Shown: in pieces, positions 49,426 to 57,416 of the stretch
Layout of the letters: every line of letters begins with the position of its first letter
Numbering within the stretch: position 1 is the first letter of the stretch
From: Streptomyces spiralis
GTDB taxonomy: Bacteria; Actinomycetota; Actinomycetes; Streptomycetales; Streptomycetaceae
Length of the DNA stretch: 64,000 bases
NCBI RefSeq assembly: GCF_014654675.1
Contig: NZ_BNBC01000014.1
Location: forward strand, 123,030 to 187,029
Reading direction: 5' to 3'
Translations under genes and position numbers: made by a program
Notes under the pieces: model-generated
Told to the model about the DNA's origin: nothing
What the model saw: the letters and a program-made list of their open reading frames with translations, nothing else
Database searches by the model: none

Positions 49426-51349
49426 GACCAGCCTGACCGAGCGGCTGCTGCACTCCGTCGGCGTGATCGACGAGATCGGCAGTGTCGACGCCGGCAGCAC
49501 ACGGACCGACACGCTCGCGCTGGAGCGGGAGCGCGGCATCACCATCAAGTCCGCCGTCGTCTCCTTTCCGGTCGACGACGTCACCGTCAACCTCATCGAC
49601 ACCCCCGGCCACCCCGACTTCATCGCCGAGGTGGAGCGGGTCCTCGGCGTGCTCGACGGCGCGGTCCTCGTGATCTCCGCCGTCGAGGGCGTCCAGGCAC
49701 AGACCCGGGTACTGCTGCGCACCCTGCAGCGGCTGCGCATCCCGACCCTGCTCTTCGTCAACAAGATCGACCGGCGCGGCGCCCAGGACGAGGCCCTGCT
49801 GCGCGCCATCGCACGGCGGCTCACCCCCGATGCAGTGCCGATGGGGCGCGTCGAGGGGCTCGGCACGCGCGCGGCCCGCTTCGTCCCCGGTCCCGGCCCG
49901 GGCGCCGCCGACGTCCTCGCCGACCACGACGACGACCTGCTGACCGCCTACGTCGAGGGAACCCTCGGCGACGAACTCCTGCACACGGCGCTCGCCGCCC
50001 AGACCCGCCAGTCCCTCGCGCACCCGCTGTACTTCGGCTCCGCGATCACCGGAGCCGGGGTGGACGCACTGATCGGCGGCATCAGGGAACTGCTGCCCAC
50101 CGCGGCGGGCGACCCCGGCGGGCCGGTCTCGGCCACCGTGTTCAAGGTGGAGCGGGGACCGGCGGGGGAGAAGGTGGCGTACGCGCGGATGTTCTCCGGC
50201 ACGCTCCGCGTCCGCGACCGCGTCCCCTACGGCGAGTCCCGCACCGAGGGCCGGGTCACCTCCATCGGCGTCTTCGACCACGGCACGGACGTTCGCGCCG
50301 ACGCCGTCCCCGCCGGCCGGATCGCCCGGCTGTGGGGCCTGGCCGACATCAGGATCGGCGACGCCGTCGGCGAACCGCGCAAGACACAGGAGCGGTTCTT
50401 CGCACCGCCGACCCTGGAGACCGTCGTCGTGCCGGGCCCCGGAACCGGCCGCGGTGCCCTGCACCTCGCGCTCACCCGGCTCGCCGAACAGGACCCGCTG
50501 ATCGGGCTGCGCCACGACGAGGTGCGCCGGGAGACGTCGGTGTCGCTGTACGGAGAGGTGCAGAAGGAGGTCCTCCAGGCAACGCTCGCCGACGAGTTCG
50601 GGCTGGACGTCACCTTCCGCGAGACCACCCCGCTGTGCATCGAACGGCCGGTGGGGACCGGAGCCGCCGTGGAGTTCAACAAGAAGGACGGCAACCCCTT
50701 CCTCGCCACGGTCGGGCTGCGTGTCGACCCCGCGCCGGCCGGCTCCGGGGTGGACTTCCGGATGGAGGTGGAGCTGGGCTCGATGCCGTACGCCTTCTTC
50801 AAGGCGGTGGAGGACACCGTGCGCGAGGCGCTCGGGCAGGGCCTGCACGGCTGGCAGGTCACCGACTGCACGGTGACCATGACCCACTCCGGCTACTCGC
50901 CCCGCCAGAGCCACGCCCACCAGGGCTTCGACAAGAGCATGTCCAGCACCGGCGCCGACTTCCGCGGCCTGACCCCCCTCGTGCTGATCGAGGCGCTGCG
51001 GCGCGCGGGCACCCGCGTCCACGAGCCGATGCACCGCTTCCGCGTCGAGGCGCCCGCGGACACGCTCGGCGCGCTGCTGCCGGTGCTGGCCGCGCTGCGG
51101 GCCGTGCCCCGCACCACCCGGACCCGCGGCACCGACTGCGTCCTGGACGGCGAGGTCCCGGCCGCCCGCGTGCACGCGCTGGAGCAGCAGTTGCCGGGAC
51201 TGACCCGCGGCGAGGGCGAACTGGAGACGGCCTTCGACCACTACGCCCCGGTCACGGGCGGCACGGTTCCCCAGCGCCCGCGCACCGACCACAACCCCCT
51301 GGACCGCAAGGAGTACCTGCTGAACCTGACCCGCCGGGTCGGCGGATGA
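49379..51349 (+). CDS. otrA: Otr(A)/TetM-type ribosomal protection GTPase
   Basis: A 656-aa EF-G paralogue, similar in length to Otr(A) and TetM. GTPase motifs are G1 AHVDAGKTS, G2/G3 RGITIKSAVV and DTPGHPDF, and G4 NKID. The domain IV tip region HSGYSPRQSHAHQGF and domain V follow. Such proteins bind the ribosome and dislodge tetracyclines. The start is GTG 49379 (the frame is closed by TGA just upstream), with only AGAAGGA 11 nt away. A better-initiated leader ORF overlaps the start. It lies beside a TipA-like sensor and a glycosyltransferase, forming an antibiotic-protection block. The actual drug is not known. Confidence 0.9.
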   Translation: MHLLNLGILAHVDAGKTSLTERLLHSVGVIDEIGSVDAGSTRTDTLALERERGITIKSAVVSFPVDDVTVNLIDTPGHPDFIAEVERVLGVLDGAVLVISAVEGVQAQTRVLLRTLQRLRIPTLLFVNKIDRRGAQDEALLRAIARRLTPDAVPMGRVEGLGTRAARFVPGPGPGAADVLADHDDDLLTAYVEGTLGDELLHTALAAQTRQSLAHPLYFGSAITGAGVDALIGGIRELLPTAAGDPGGPVSATVFKVERGPAGEKVAYARMFSGTLRVRDRVPYGESRTEGRVTSIGVFDHGTDVRADAVPAGRIARLWGLADIRIGDAVGEPRKTQERFFAPPTLETVVVPGPGTGRGALHLALTRLAEQDPLIGLRHDEVRRETSVSLYGEVQKEVLQATLADEFGLDVTFRETTPLCIERPVGTGAAVEFNKKDGNPFLATVGLRVDPAPAGSGVDFRMEVELGSMPYAFFKAVEDTVREALGQGLHGWQVTDCTVTMTHSGYSPRQSHAHQGFDKSMSSTGADFRGLTPLVLIEALRRAGTRVHEPMHRFRVEAPADTLGALLPVLAALRAVPRTTRTRGTDCVLDGEVPAARVHALEQQLPGLTRGEGELETAFDHYAPVTGGTVPQRPRTDHNPLDRKEYLLNLTRRVGG

Positions 51350-51358
51350 GACCCGCGA

Positions 51359-51389
51359 TTGACCCTGCCCTCGCGTCAGGCTCCAGGCT
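51359..51389 (+). promoter_or_regulatory. MerR-type promoter candidate for the TipA-like gene
   Basis: TTGACC (51359-51364) and CAGGCT (51384-51389) have a 19-bp spacer, the long spacing typical of MerR-activated promoters. CCTG (51364-51367) and CAGG (51377-51380) form an inverted repeat within it. The -10 match is poor by itself, as expected for an activator-dependent promoter. Confidence 0.4.
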
Positions 51390-51413
51390 GTACCCCGACG
51401 AAAGGGCAGGAGC

Positions 51414-52202
51414 ATGAGCTACTCCGTGGGACAGGTGGCGGCCTTCGCCGGGATCACGGTCCGGACACTGCACCACTACGACCGGGCCGGGCTGCTGTCA
51501 CCCAGCGCGCGCAGCCGGGCCGGGTACCGGCTCTACGACGACGGCGACCTCGCACGCCTCCAGCAGGTCCTCTTCTACCGGGAACTCGGCTTCTCGCTCG
51601 ACGAGATCGCCACGATCCTCAAGGACCCCCAGGCCAACGCGCTCGAACACCTCCGGGCCCGGCAGCTGCGGCTGGGCGAGGAGATCGCGCGGCTGCAGCG
51701 GCTGGCCGAGGTCGCCGAACGCGCCATCGAGGTCCAGCAGACCGGCGTGTCCCTCACCCCCGAGGAGCGCTTCGAGGTCTTCGGCGAGATCGCCTTCGAC
51801 CTCAGTTACGCCACCCAGGCCCAGCTGAAATGGGCCGACTCCGAGGGACAGCGGGAGTCCATGGCGCGGGCCGCCGCGCACACCAAGGAGGACTGGCGCC
51901 TGCTCATGCGGGAGGCGGCGGCCTGGCGCGCCGAGCTGCTCGCCGCCTTCGACGACGGCGAGCCCGCCGACGGCGAGCGGGCCATGGACCTCGCCGAGGA
52001 GCACCGCCTGCACATCTCGCGCTGGTTCACCTCGTGCCCGCCGGACATGCACCGCCGCATCGCGGACGACATGGTCGCCGACCCGCGCGCCTTCGCCCTC
52101 GTCGTGCCGCCGTCGCAGCAGCGCCCCGGCCTCGCCGCCTACCTGGGCAAGGCGGTGCACGCCAACGCCTCCCGCCGCACCGACTCCGAGGGGAAGCGAT
52201 GA
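51414..52202 (+). CDS. TipA-like MerR regulator with TipAS drug-recognition domain
   Basis: A 262-aa regulator. The N-terminal MerR winged helix (VGQVAAFAGITVRTLHHYDRAG, RLYDDGDLARLQQVLFYREL) is followed by the dimer coiled coil (~75-110) and a TipAS domain (~115-255, TPEERFEVFGE ... DWRLLMREAAAW ... HISRWF). In TipAL this globin-like domain captures thiopeptides and related drugs and activates its own promoter. AAAGGGCAGGAG precedes ATG 51414. It overlaps the glycosyltransferase gene by 4 bp, so the enzyme would be made whenever the sensor is induced. Confidence 0.93.
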   Translation: MSYSVGQVAAFAGITVRTLHHYDRAGLLSPSARSRAGYRLYDDGDLARLQQVLFYRELGFSLDEIATILKDPQANALEHLRARQLRLGEEIARLQRLAEVAERAIEVQQTGVSLTPEERFEVFGEIAFDLSYATQAQLKWADSEGQRESMARAAAHTKEDWRLLMREAAAWRAELLAAFDDGEPADGERAMDLAEEHRLHISRWFTSCPPDMHRRIADDMVADPRAFALVVPPSQQRPGLAAYLGKAVHANASRRTDSEGKR

Positions 52203-53410
52203 GGATCGTGATAGCCGCCGCCGGCTCGAGGGGGGACGTCGATCCCTACACGGGTCTGGGCGCCGGACTGCGGCGCGCCGGACACGAGGTCGTCGTCGCC
52301 GCGCCGGAGCCCTTCGCGCCCCTGGTCCGCCGGGCCGGACTGGAGTTCCGCGGCCTGCCCGCGCGTCCCGAGGCCCAGGACGGCGCCGTCGGCCGGCGCG
52401 CCCTGATGCGCAGCGCCGCCGCGTTCGTCACCGAGCTCGGGCGCGGCTTCGCCGACGTCATGGACGACGCCACCGACCTGCTGGTGCTGTCCGCGACCAC
52501 GGCCTCGCTCGGCCGGCACCTCGCCGAGGCCACGGGCACCCCGAGTCTCGGCGCGTATCTCACGCCCACGGAACCCACCGGGGACTTCCCGCCCGTCGTC
52601 ACCGGCACCCGCTCCCTGGGCCGCCTCGGCAACCGCACGGCCGGACGGTTCGCCCTGCGCATGGCCGACCGCCTCTACGCCCCGGCGGTCGCCGAACTGC
52701 GCGGCCGACTGGGCCTTCCGCCCCTGGGTCCCGCCGCCGCTCGCCGCCGCCAGGAGGCGGCGAGCCGGACCGTCCTGTACGGCTTCAGCGAGACCCTCGT
52801 GCCGCGCCCCTCCGACTGGCGGCCCGGCCTGGAGGTCGTCGGCACCTGGTGGCCGTACGTCGATCCGGCCGAACGGCTCCCTGCCGAGCTGGAGGACTTC
52901 CTCACGGCCGGGCCGCGGCCGGTGTTCATCGGGTTCGGTTCCATGGCGAGCGGCGAGGGCGAGCGGCTGAGCGAACTGGCCGTGGAGGCGTTGCGGCGGG
53001 CCGGTCTGCGCGGCGTGCTCCAGTCCGGCCGCGCCGGGCTCGCCGCCGAGGGGGACGACGTGCTGACCGTCGGCGATGTGCCGCACGCGCTGCTCTTCCC
53101 GCGCGTCGCCGCCGTCGTGCACCACGCCGGTGCCGGTACCTCGGCGGCCGCGCTGCGCGCCGGGGTGCCCTCGGTGCCGGTGCCGGTGACGGCGGACCAG
53201 CCGTTCTGGGCGGCACGGCTCGCCGCCCTCGGTGCGGCCACGGATCCGGTGCCGTTCGGGGAGCTCACCGCCGAACGGCTGGCCGACGCCCTCGCCCGCG
53301 CCGCACGGGACGGGCGCCACGCCCGCGCCGCCGCCACCGCGGCCCGCCGCATGGCGGGCGAGGACGCGGTGGGGCGGACGGTGGAGGTCGTCGAGGGGTT
53401 GAAGCGCTGA
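52199..53410 (+). CDS. GtfB/sterol-type glycosyltransferase coupled to the TipA-like gene
   Basis: A 403-aa GT-B fold glycosyltransferase. The N-terminal motif AAGSRGDVDPYTGLG is that of the vancomycin GtfB/sterol glucosyltransferase group. The donor-binding half has VFIGFGSMAS and VVHHAGAGTSAAALRAGVP, the latter contacting the nucleotide diphosphate. It is cytosolic. It overlaps the TipA-like regulator by 4 bp (ATGA), so it is likely co-induced with it. Glycosylation of a drug or lipid are both possible; the context favours a protective role. A paralogue is present at 60572-61816. Confidence 0.9.
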   Translation: MRIVIAAAGSRGDVDPYTGLGAGLRRAGHEVVVAAPEPFAPLVRRAGLEFRGLPARPEAQDGAVGRRALMRSAAAFVTELGRGFADVMDDATDLLVLSATTASLGRHLAEATGTPSLGAYLTPTEPTGDFPPVVTGTRSLGRLGNRTAGRFALRMADRLYAPAVAELRGRLGLPPLGPAAARRRQEAASRTVLYGFSETLVPRPSDWRPGLEVVGTWWPYVDPAERLPAELEDFLTAGPRPVFIGFGSMASGEGERLSELAVEALRRAGLRGVLQSGRAGLAAEGDDVLTVGDVPHALLFPRVAAVVHHAGAGTSAAALRAGVPSVPVPVTADQPFWAARLAALGAATDPVPFGELTAERLADALARAARDGRHARAAATAARRMAGEDAVGRTVEVVEGLKR

Positions 53411-53450
53411 TGGGACAGGGCGAGCGGTTGAGGGACGAGCACGTGGACGG

Positions 53451-54704
53451 CTAGCCGGCCGTCGGCCCCGTCCAGTCCGCCTGTACGTGGCCCAGGCGCA
53501 CCCGCTGCGGATGGTCGCCGACCGGTACCGAGGCGACCTTCCGGCCGGTGGCGAAGTCGATGGCCGTGACCTGGTCGGCGCCGCTCTCGGAGACGATGCA
53601 GTCCTTGCCGTCGCCGCTGACGGTGGCCCAGTACGGCTTGACGGCGGGGACCAGCGGGCCCTCCTGCAGGCTCGAACGGTCCACGACCGTCGCGTAGTCG
53701 TCCATGGTGCCGGCGACGCAGAGCTTGGTCCCCTCGGGGTCCATCGCGATGCCGTGGTGGCGGGAGTCCAGGAGCCAGGTGGTGCGGTCGGGGTCGGTCT
53801 CGGGGTTGCCCGGCAGGGTCTTCACGCGGGTGATCCGGTCGGCCGCGACGTCGTACTCCAGGAAGCCGTTGAAGAACGACACCTGGAAGTACAGCTTGGA
53901 CCAGTCCGGGGTGAAGGCGGCGGGACGGACCGCGTCGGAGAAGTCATTCAGACCGATCGCGTTCAGCCGGTCCCGCATGTCGATGGTCCTGACCTGCTTG
54001 AAGGTGGTGGCGTCGACGACGGTGATGTGCCGGTCGCCCTTCGCCCAGTCCCATCCCGGGCTGTCGAGCGAGGTGGTGACCTCGCCGATCGACATGTTCC
54101 AGATGTACCGTCCGCCGTCGGTGAAGACGTTCTCGTGCGGCTTGTCGCCGGTGGCGAACTCGCCCACTTCCTCGCCGGTGCCGATGTCGAGGACCTGCAC
54201 CTTGTTCGCGGTGGACGCGGACACGGCGACCCGGGTTCCGTCGGGGGAGACGGCCATGTGGTCGGCCCGGTAACCGGCCACGGGGAAGCGCCAGTTGACC
54301 CGCCCGGTGGCCAGGTCGATGGAGACGACGTCGGCGAAGCTCGGCCGGGAGACCACCACCGATCTGCCGTCCGGAGTGGAGTACATGTCGTCCACGTACT
54401 GGTCGTGGCCCTCGCCGACCTGGTTGCGGATGGAGGTGTAGTAGATCCACTTGATCGGGTCGGCGTTGATCTCCGCGATCCGCTGCTGCTTGTCGGGGAT
54501 CACATTGACGCGGCCGATCCTCGCGAAGTCGCCGCTGGACCGGATGACGTCCGCGGTGCCGTCCCAGTTGTTGCCGACGAACAGCACCTCGCGCAACCCG
54601 TCGGAGGCGCCGGTCGCGGCGGAAGCTGCCGTCGCCTGCCCGGCGACGGTGAGGACGAGGGCGGCGGCAACGGAGCACAGGTGCCTGGTTCTGGAGGCAG
54701 GCAT
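53451..54704 (-). CDS. Secreted YVTN/cytochrome-D1-like beta-propeller protein
   Basis: A 417-aa exported protein. The signal peptide (~30 residues, VAAALVLTVAGQATAASAA) is followed by about seven propeller blades with repeats such as MAVSPDGTRVAVSAS, GIAMDPEGTKLCVAG and YWATVSGDGKDCIVSE. There is no catalytic motif that I can identify. AGGAAGGAGAG precedes the ATG. Relatives are surface proteins with binding roles. It is divergent from the glucarate operon. Confidence 0.88.
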   Translation of the reverse strand: MPASRTRHLCSVAAALVLTVAGQATAASAATGASDGLREVLFVGNNWDGTADVIRSSGDFARIGRVNVIPDKQQRIAEINADPIKWIYYTSIRNQVGEGHDQYVDDMYSTPDGRSVVVSRPSFADVVSIDLATGRVNWRFPVAGYRADHMAVSPDGTRVAVSASTANKVQVLDIGTGEEVGEFATGDKPHENVFTDGGRYIWNMSIGEVTTSLDSPGWDWAKGDRHITVVDATTFKQVRTIDMRDRLNAIGLNDFSDAVRPAAFTPDWSKLYFQVSFFNGFLEYDVAADRITRVKTLPGNPETDPDRTTWLLDSRHHGIAMDPEGTKLCVAGTMDDYATVVDRSSLQEGPLVPAVKPYWATVSGDGKDCIVSESGADQVTAIDFATGRKVASVPVGDHPQRVRLGHVQADWTGPTAG

Positions 54705-54753
54705 GACTGCTCTCCTTCCTCGGGGGATCCGAACACGGGCCCTTCACAGTGAA

Positions 54754-54769
54754 CTTACTGAAAAGTAAG
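54754..54769 (-). promoter_or_regulatory. Inverted repeat upstream of the beta-propeller gene
   Basis: CTTACT-GAAA-AGTAAG (54754-54769), 50 bp before the propeller ATG and A/T-rich for this genome. Its size and symmetry fit a dimeric repressor site, but no adjacent regulator gene exists. Confidence 0.45.
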
Positions 54770-54882
54770 GAAGGGTCGGGCTTCTCGGCAAGATGTGTTC
54801 ACGACAAGAATGGTGATCGCAGGCGCGGGTGCCCATCGAGCGCGCCGCCATCGAGGTGGCGTTCGATGGCCGGTTCGGTGGT

Positions 54883-54895
54883 TCGAAAGTTTCGA
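54883..54895. promoter_or_regulatory. CGAAA-N-TTTCG palindrome
   Basis: TCGAAAGTTTCGA is a perfect palindrome around one base. It resembles the CGAAANTTTCG elements described upstream of Streptomyces xylan/cellulose utilisation genes. It lies between the propeller gene and the glucarate operon, about 105 bp upstream of the operon promoter. Confidence 0.45.
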
Positions 54896-55000
54896 GTAGA
54901 GATCGGCCTCTTTGCGGCCGACCTCGGTGAACTCCCGTGTGTGCGCTCACCGTGATCTCCATGCGCTGCCGTGGGCGTGAAACAGCCCCGTGCACATGCC

Positions 55001-55030
55001 TTGACCCTGGTGAGCGGCCGACCTTACATT
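55001..55030 (+). promoter_or_regulatory. Sigma-70-type promoter of the glucarate operon
   Basis: TTGACC (55001-55006), an 18-bp spacer and TACATT (55025-55030). Transcription would start near 55037, just upstream of the 30-bp palindrome. Confidence 0.65.
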
Positions 55031-55051
55031 CCCCGAGTCATTCGTATTCTT

Positions 55052-55081
55052 GATGTGCATTCACATATGTGATCGCACATC
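55052..55081 (+). promoter_or_regulatory. 30-bp operator palindrome upstream of kdgD
   Basis: GATGTGC...GCACATC outer arms with an inner perfect TCACATATGTGA; the two 15-base halves match at 13 positions. It lies downstream of the predicted start point and 14 bp before the kdgD ATG, where a repressor would block elongation or initiation. It fits a GntR/FadR- or IclR-type regulator; no such gene is in the window next to it. Confidence 0.75.
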
Positions 55082-55094
55082 GGATGGGGTCACC

Positions 55095-56069
55095 ATGCTT
55101 CAGGGCGTTCTGTTCTTTCCTGTCACTCCTTTCGCCGCAGACGGGTCGGTCGACACGGCGAAACTTTCGGTCCATCTGGAGTCCGGCATCGAAGCCGGCG
55201 CGGGCGGAGTGTTCGTCGCCTGCGGCACGGGGGAGTTCCACGCGCTCGGGGTGCAGGAGTTCGCTTCCGCGGTGCGCACCGCCGTGGAGGTGGCCGGCGG
55301 CCGGGTCCCGGTCTTCGCCGGCGCGGGCGGTTCGCTGCCCCTCGCCCGGCAGTACGCACGGGCCGCGCAGGAGGCCGGCGCCGACGGGCTGCTGCTGATG
55401 CCCCCGTACCTGGTGGCCGGGCCGCCGGCCGGGCTGGTCGCCTATGTGCGCCAGGTGGTGGCCGCCGGTTCGCTGCCGGTGATCGTCTACCAGCGCGGCA
55501 CGGCCCGGTTCGACGTCGCCTCCGCCCTCGACGTCGCCCGCCTGCCGCAGGTGGTGGGCCTGAAGGACGGCACCGGCGACCTGGACCTCCTCGGCCGGAT
55601 CGTGACCGCCGTCCGGGCCGATCCGGCCACCGGCGGCAGCGGCTTCCAGTTCTTCAACGGAATGCCCACCGCCGAGGGCACCGTGCTCGCCTACCGGGGC
55701 ATCGGCGTCGGGCTCTACTCCTCGGCGGTGTTCTGCTTCGCCCCCGAGATCGCCCTGGCCTTCCACCGGGCCGTCACGGCCGGGGACGACGAGGTGGTGC
55801 AGCGGCTGCTGGCGGGCTTCTTCCACCCCCTGATCGCGCTGCGCGACCGCGTCCCCGGCTACTCGGTGGCCCTGGTCAAGGCGGGCGTCCGGCTGAGGGG
55901 ACTGGACGTGGGCGGCGTACGTCCGCCGCTGACCGACCCCGCGCCCGAGGACCTCGCCGAGCTGGAGGCGCTCATCGCCAAGGGCCAGGCCCTGGTCACC
56001 GAGGCCCGTCCGGCCCACGAGGCCGGTGACACGGACGCGATCGCCGCGGCCGAGGCGGTGGCCCGATGA
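55095..56069 (+). CDS. kdgD: 5-dehydro-4-deoxyglucarate dehydratase
   Basis: A 324-aa member of the DHDPS/NAL aldolase superfamily. Residues typical for this enzyme are FFPVTPF, VACGTGEFHAL (GTGE substrate loop), Tyr132 in VIVYQRG and the Schiff-base Lys157 in VVGLKDGTGD. It converts 5-dehydro-4-deoxy-D-glucarate to 2,5-dioxopentanoate with loss of CO2 and water. ATG 55095 is chosen over upstream codons because they lie inside the operator palindrome. The next gene, gudD, overlaps by 4 bp and supplies the substrate. Confidence 0.93.
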   Translation: MLQGVLFFPVTPFAADGSVDTAKLSVHLESGIEAGAGGVFVACGTGEFHALGVQEFASAVRTAVEVAGGRVPVFAGAGGSLPLARQYARAAQEAGADGLLLMPPYLVAGPPAGLVAYVRQVVAAGSLPVIVYQRGTARFDVASALDVARLPQVVGLKDGTGDLDLLGRIVTAVRADPATGGSGFQFFNGMPTAEGTVLAYRGIGVGLYSSAVFCFAPEIALAFHRAVTAGDDEVVQRLLAGFFHPLIALRDRVPGYSVALVKAGVRLRGLDVGGVRPPLTDPAPEDLAELEALIAKGQALVTEARPAHEAGDTDAIAAAEAVAR

Positions 56070-57340
56070 GCGAGGCACTGCGGATCACCCGCGTCGACAT
56101 CACCCCCGTGGCGTTCAAGGACCCCGCCCTCCTCAACGCGGTCGGCGTCCACGAGCCCTACGCGCTGCGCGCCGTCATCGAGGTGACGACCGATCAGGGC
56201 ATCACCGGACTGGGCGAGACCTACGCCGACGAGGGCCACCTGCGCAGACTGCGCACGGCCGCCGACGCGATCACCGGCATGGACGTCCACGAACTCGGCC
56301 CCATGCACCGGCGGATCGCCCAGGCGCTCGGTGGGGACAGCGGCAGCGACGGCCACGGGCTGACCGGCATGATCACCACCAGCAGCACCGTGGACCGGGT
56401 CTTCTCCCCGTTCGAGGTGGCCTGCCTGGACATCCGGGGCCGCGCCGCCGGCCGCCCGGTCTGCGACCTGCTCGGCGGCGCCGTCCGCGACCGGGTGCCG
56501 TTCAGCGCCTACCTCTTCTACAAGTGGGCCGCGCACCCGGGGCACGAGCCCGACGACTGGGGCGCCGCGCTGACACCGGAGGACATCGTCGCGCAGGCCC
56601 GACGCATGGTGCGGGAGTACGGCTTCACGGCGATCAAGCTCAAGGGCGGGGTGATGCCGCCCGAGCAGGAGGTGGAGGCGGTGCTGGCCCTGCGGGAGGC
56701 CTTCCCCGCCACCCCGCTGCGCCTGGACCCCAACGCCGCCTGGACCGTGGAGACCTCGCTGAAGGTGGCCCGCGACCTCGAAGGGGTCCTGGAGTACCTG
56801 GAGGACCCCACACCCGGCCAGGAGGGCATGGCCCGCGTCGCCCGTGAGGCCGCGATGCCGCTGGCCACCAACATGTGCGTGGTCGCCTTCGACGAACTGC
56901 CCTCGGCGGTGCGCGCCGACGCGGTCCAGGTCGTGCTCTCCGACCACCACTACTGGGGCGGTCTGCACCGATCCAAGCTGCTCGCCGGGATCTGCGACAC
57001 CTTCGGTCTGGGCCTGTCGATGCACTCCAACTCCCACCTCGGCATCAGCCTGGCCGCGATGACCCACCTGGCCGCCGCCACGGAGAACCTCACCTACGCC
57101 TGCGACACGCACTGGCCGTGGAAGGACCCGGCGGAGGACGTGATCGTCTCCGGCGCGCTCGGCTTCCATGACGGCTCGGTCGCCGTGCCCCGCGGCCCGG
57201 GCCTCGGCGTGGAACTGGACCGCGACGCGCTGGCCCGGCTGCACGAGCAGTACCTGCGCTGCGGACTGCGCAACCGGGACGACACCGGCTACATGCGCCG
57301 GCTGGACCCGACGTACGAGAAGAAGACCCCGCGCTGGTGA
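56066..57340 (+). CDS. gudD: Glucarate dehydratase (enolase superfamily)
   Basis: A 424-aa enolase-fold acid-sugar dehydratase. It carries the K-x-K pair in AIKLKGGVMPP, metal ligands in LRLDPNAAW and LEDPTPG, and the catalytic His region in MHSNSHLGISLAAMTHLAA. The N-terminal capping domain has ERYADEG-like ETYADEGH. It removes water from D-glucarate (or galactarate-type diacids) to give 5-dehydro-4-deoxyglucarate for KdgD. ATGA overlap with kdgD shows coupling. Confidence 0.93.
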   Translation: MSEALRITRVDITPVAFKDPALLNAVGVHEPYALRAVIEVTTDQGITGLGETYADEGHLRRLRTAADAITGMDVHELGPMHRRIAQALGGDSGSDGHGLTGMITTSSTVDRVFSPFEVACLDIRGRAAGRPVCDLLGGAVRDRVPFSAYLFYKWAAHPGHEPDDWGAALTPEDIVAQARRMVREYGFTAIKLKGGVMPPEQEVEAVLALREAFPATPLRLDPNAAWTVETSLKVARDLEGVLEYLEDPTPGQEGMARVAREAAMPLATNMCVVAFDELPSAVRADAVQVVLSDHHYWGGLHRSKLLAGICDTFGLGLSMHSNSHLGISLAAMTHLAAATENLTYACDTHWPWKDPAEDVIVSGALGFHDGSVAVPRGPGLGVELDRDALARLHEQYLRCGLRNRDDTGYMRRLDPTYEKKTPRW

Positions 57341-57416
57341 CACCGGGCGGCGCACAGCCGCCCCACCCCCCGTCCCCGAATCCCCTCCCGACAAGTCCCG
57401 ACAAGAAGGTCCTCCC

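Larger units (their letters stand above)
54705..55094. other. Divergent control region upstream of the glucarate operon
   Basis: No gene is visible in these 390 bp. Individual sites are listed separately: an inverted repeat near the propeller gene, a CGAAA-type palindrome, a promoter and a 30-bp operator-like palindrome. Confidence 0.7.

Noticed and set aside
49379..51349. Housekeeping elongation factor G
   Set aside because: Length, EF-G-like domains with the divergent domain IV tip, and the absence of rpsL/rpsG/tuf neighbours point to a ribosomal protection paralogue instead.
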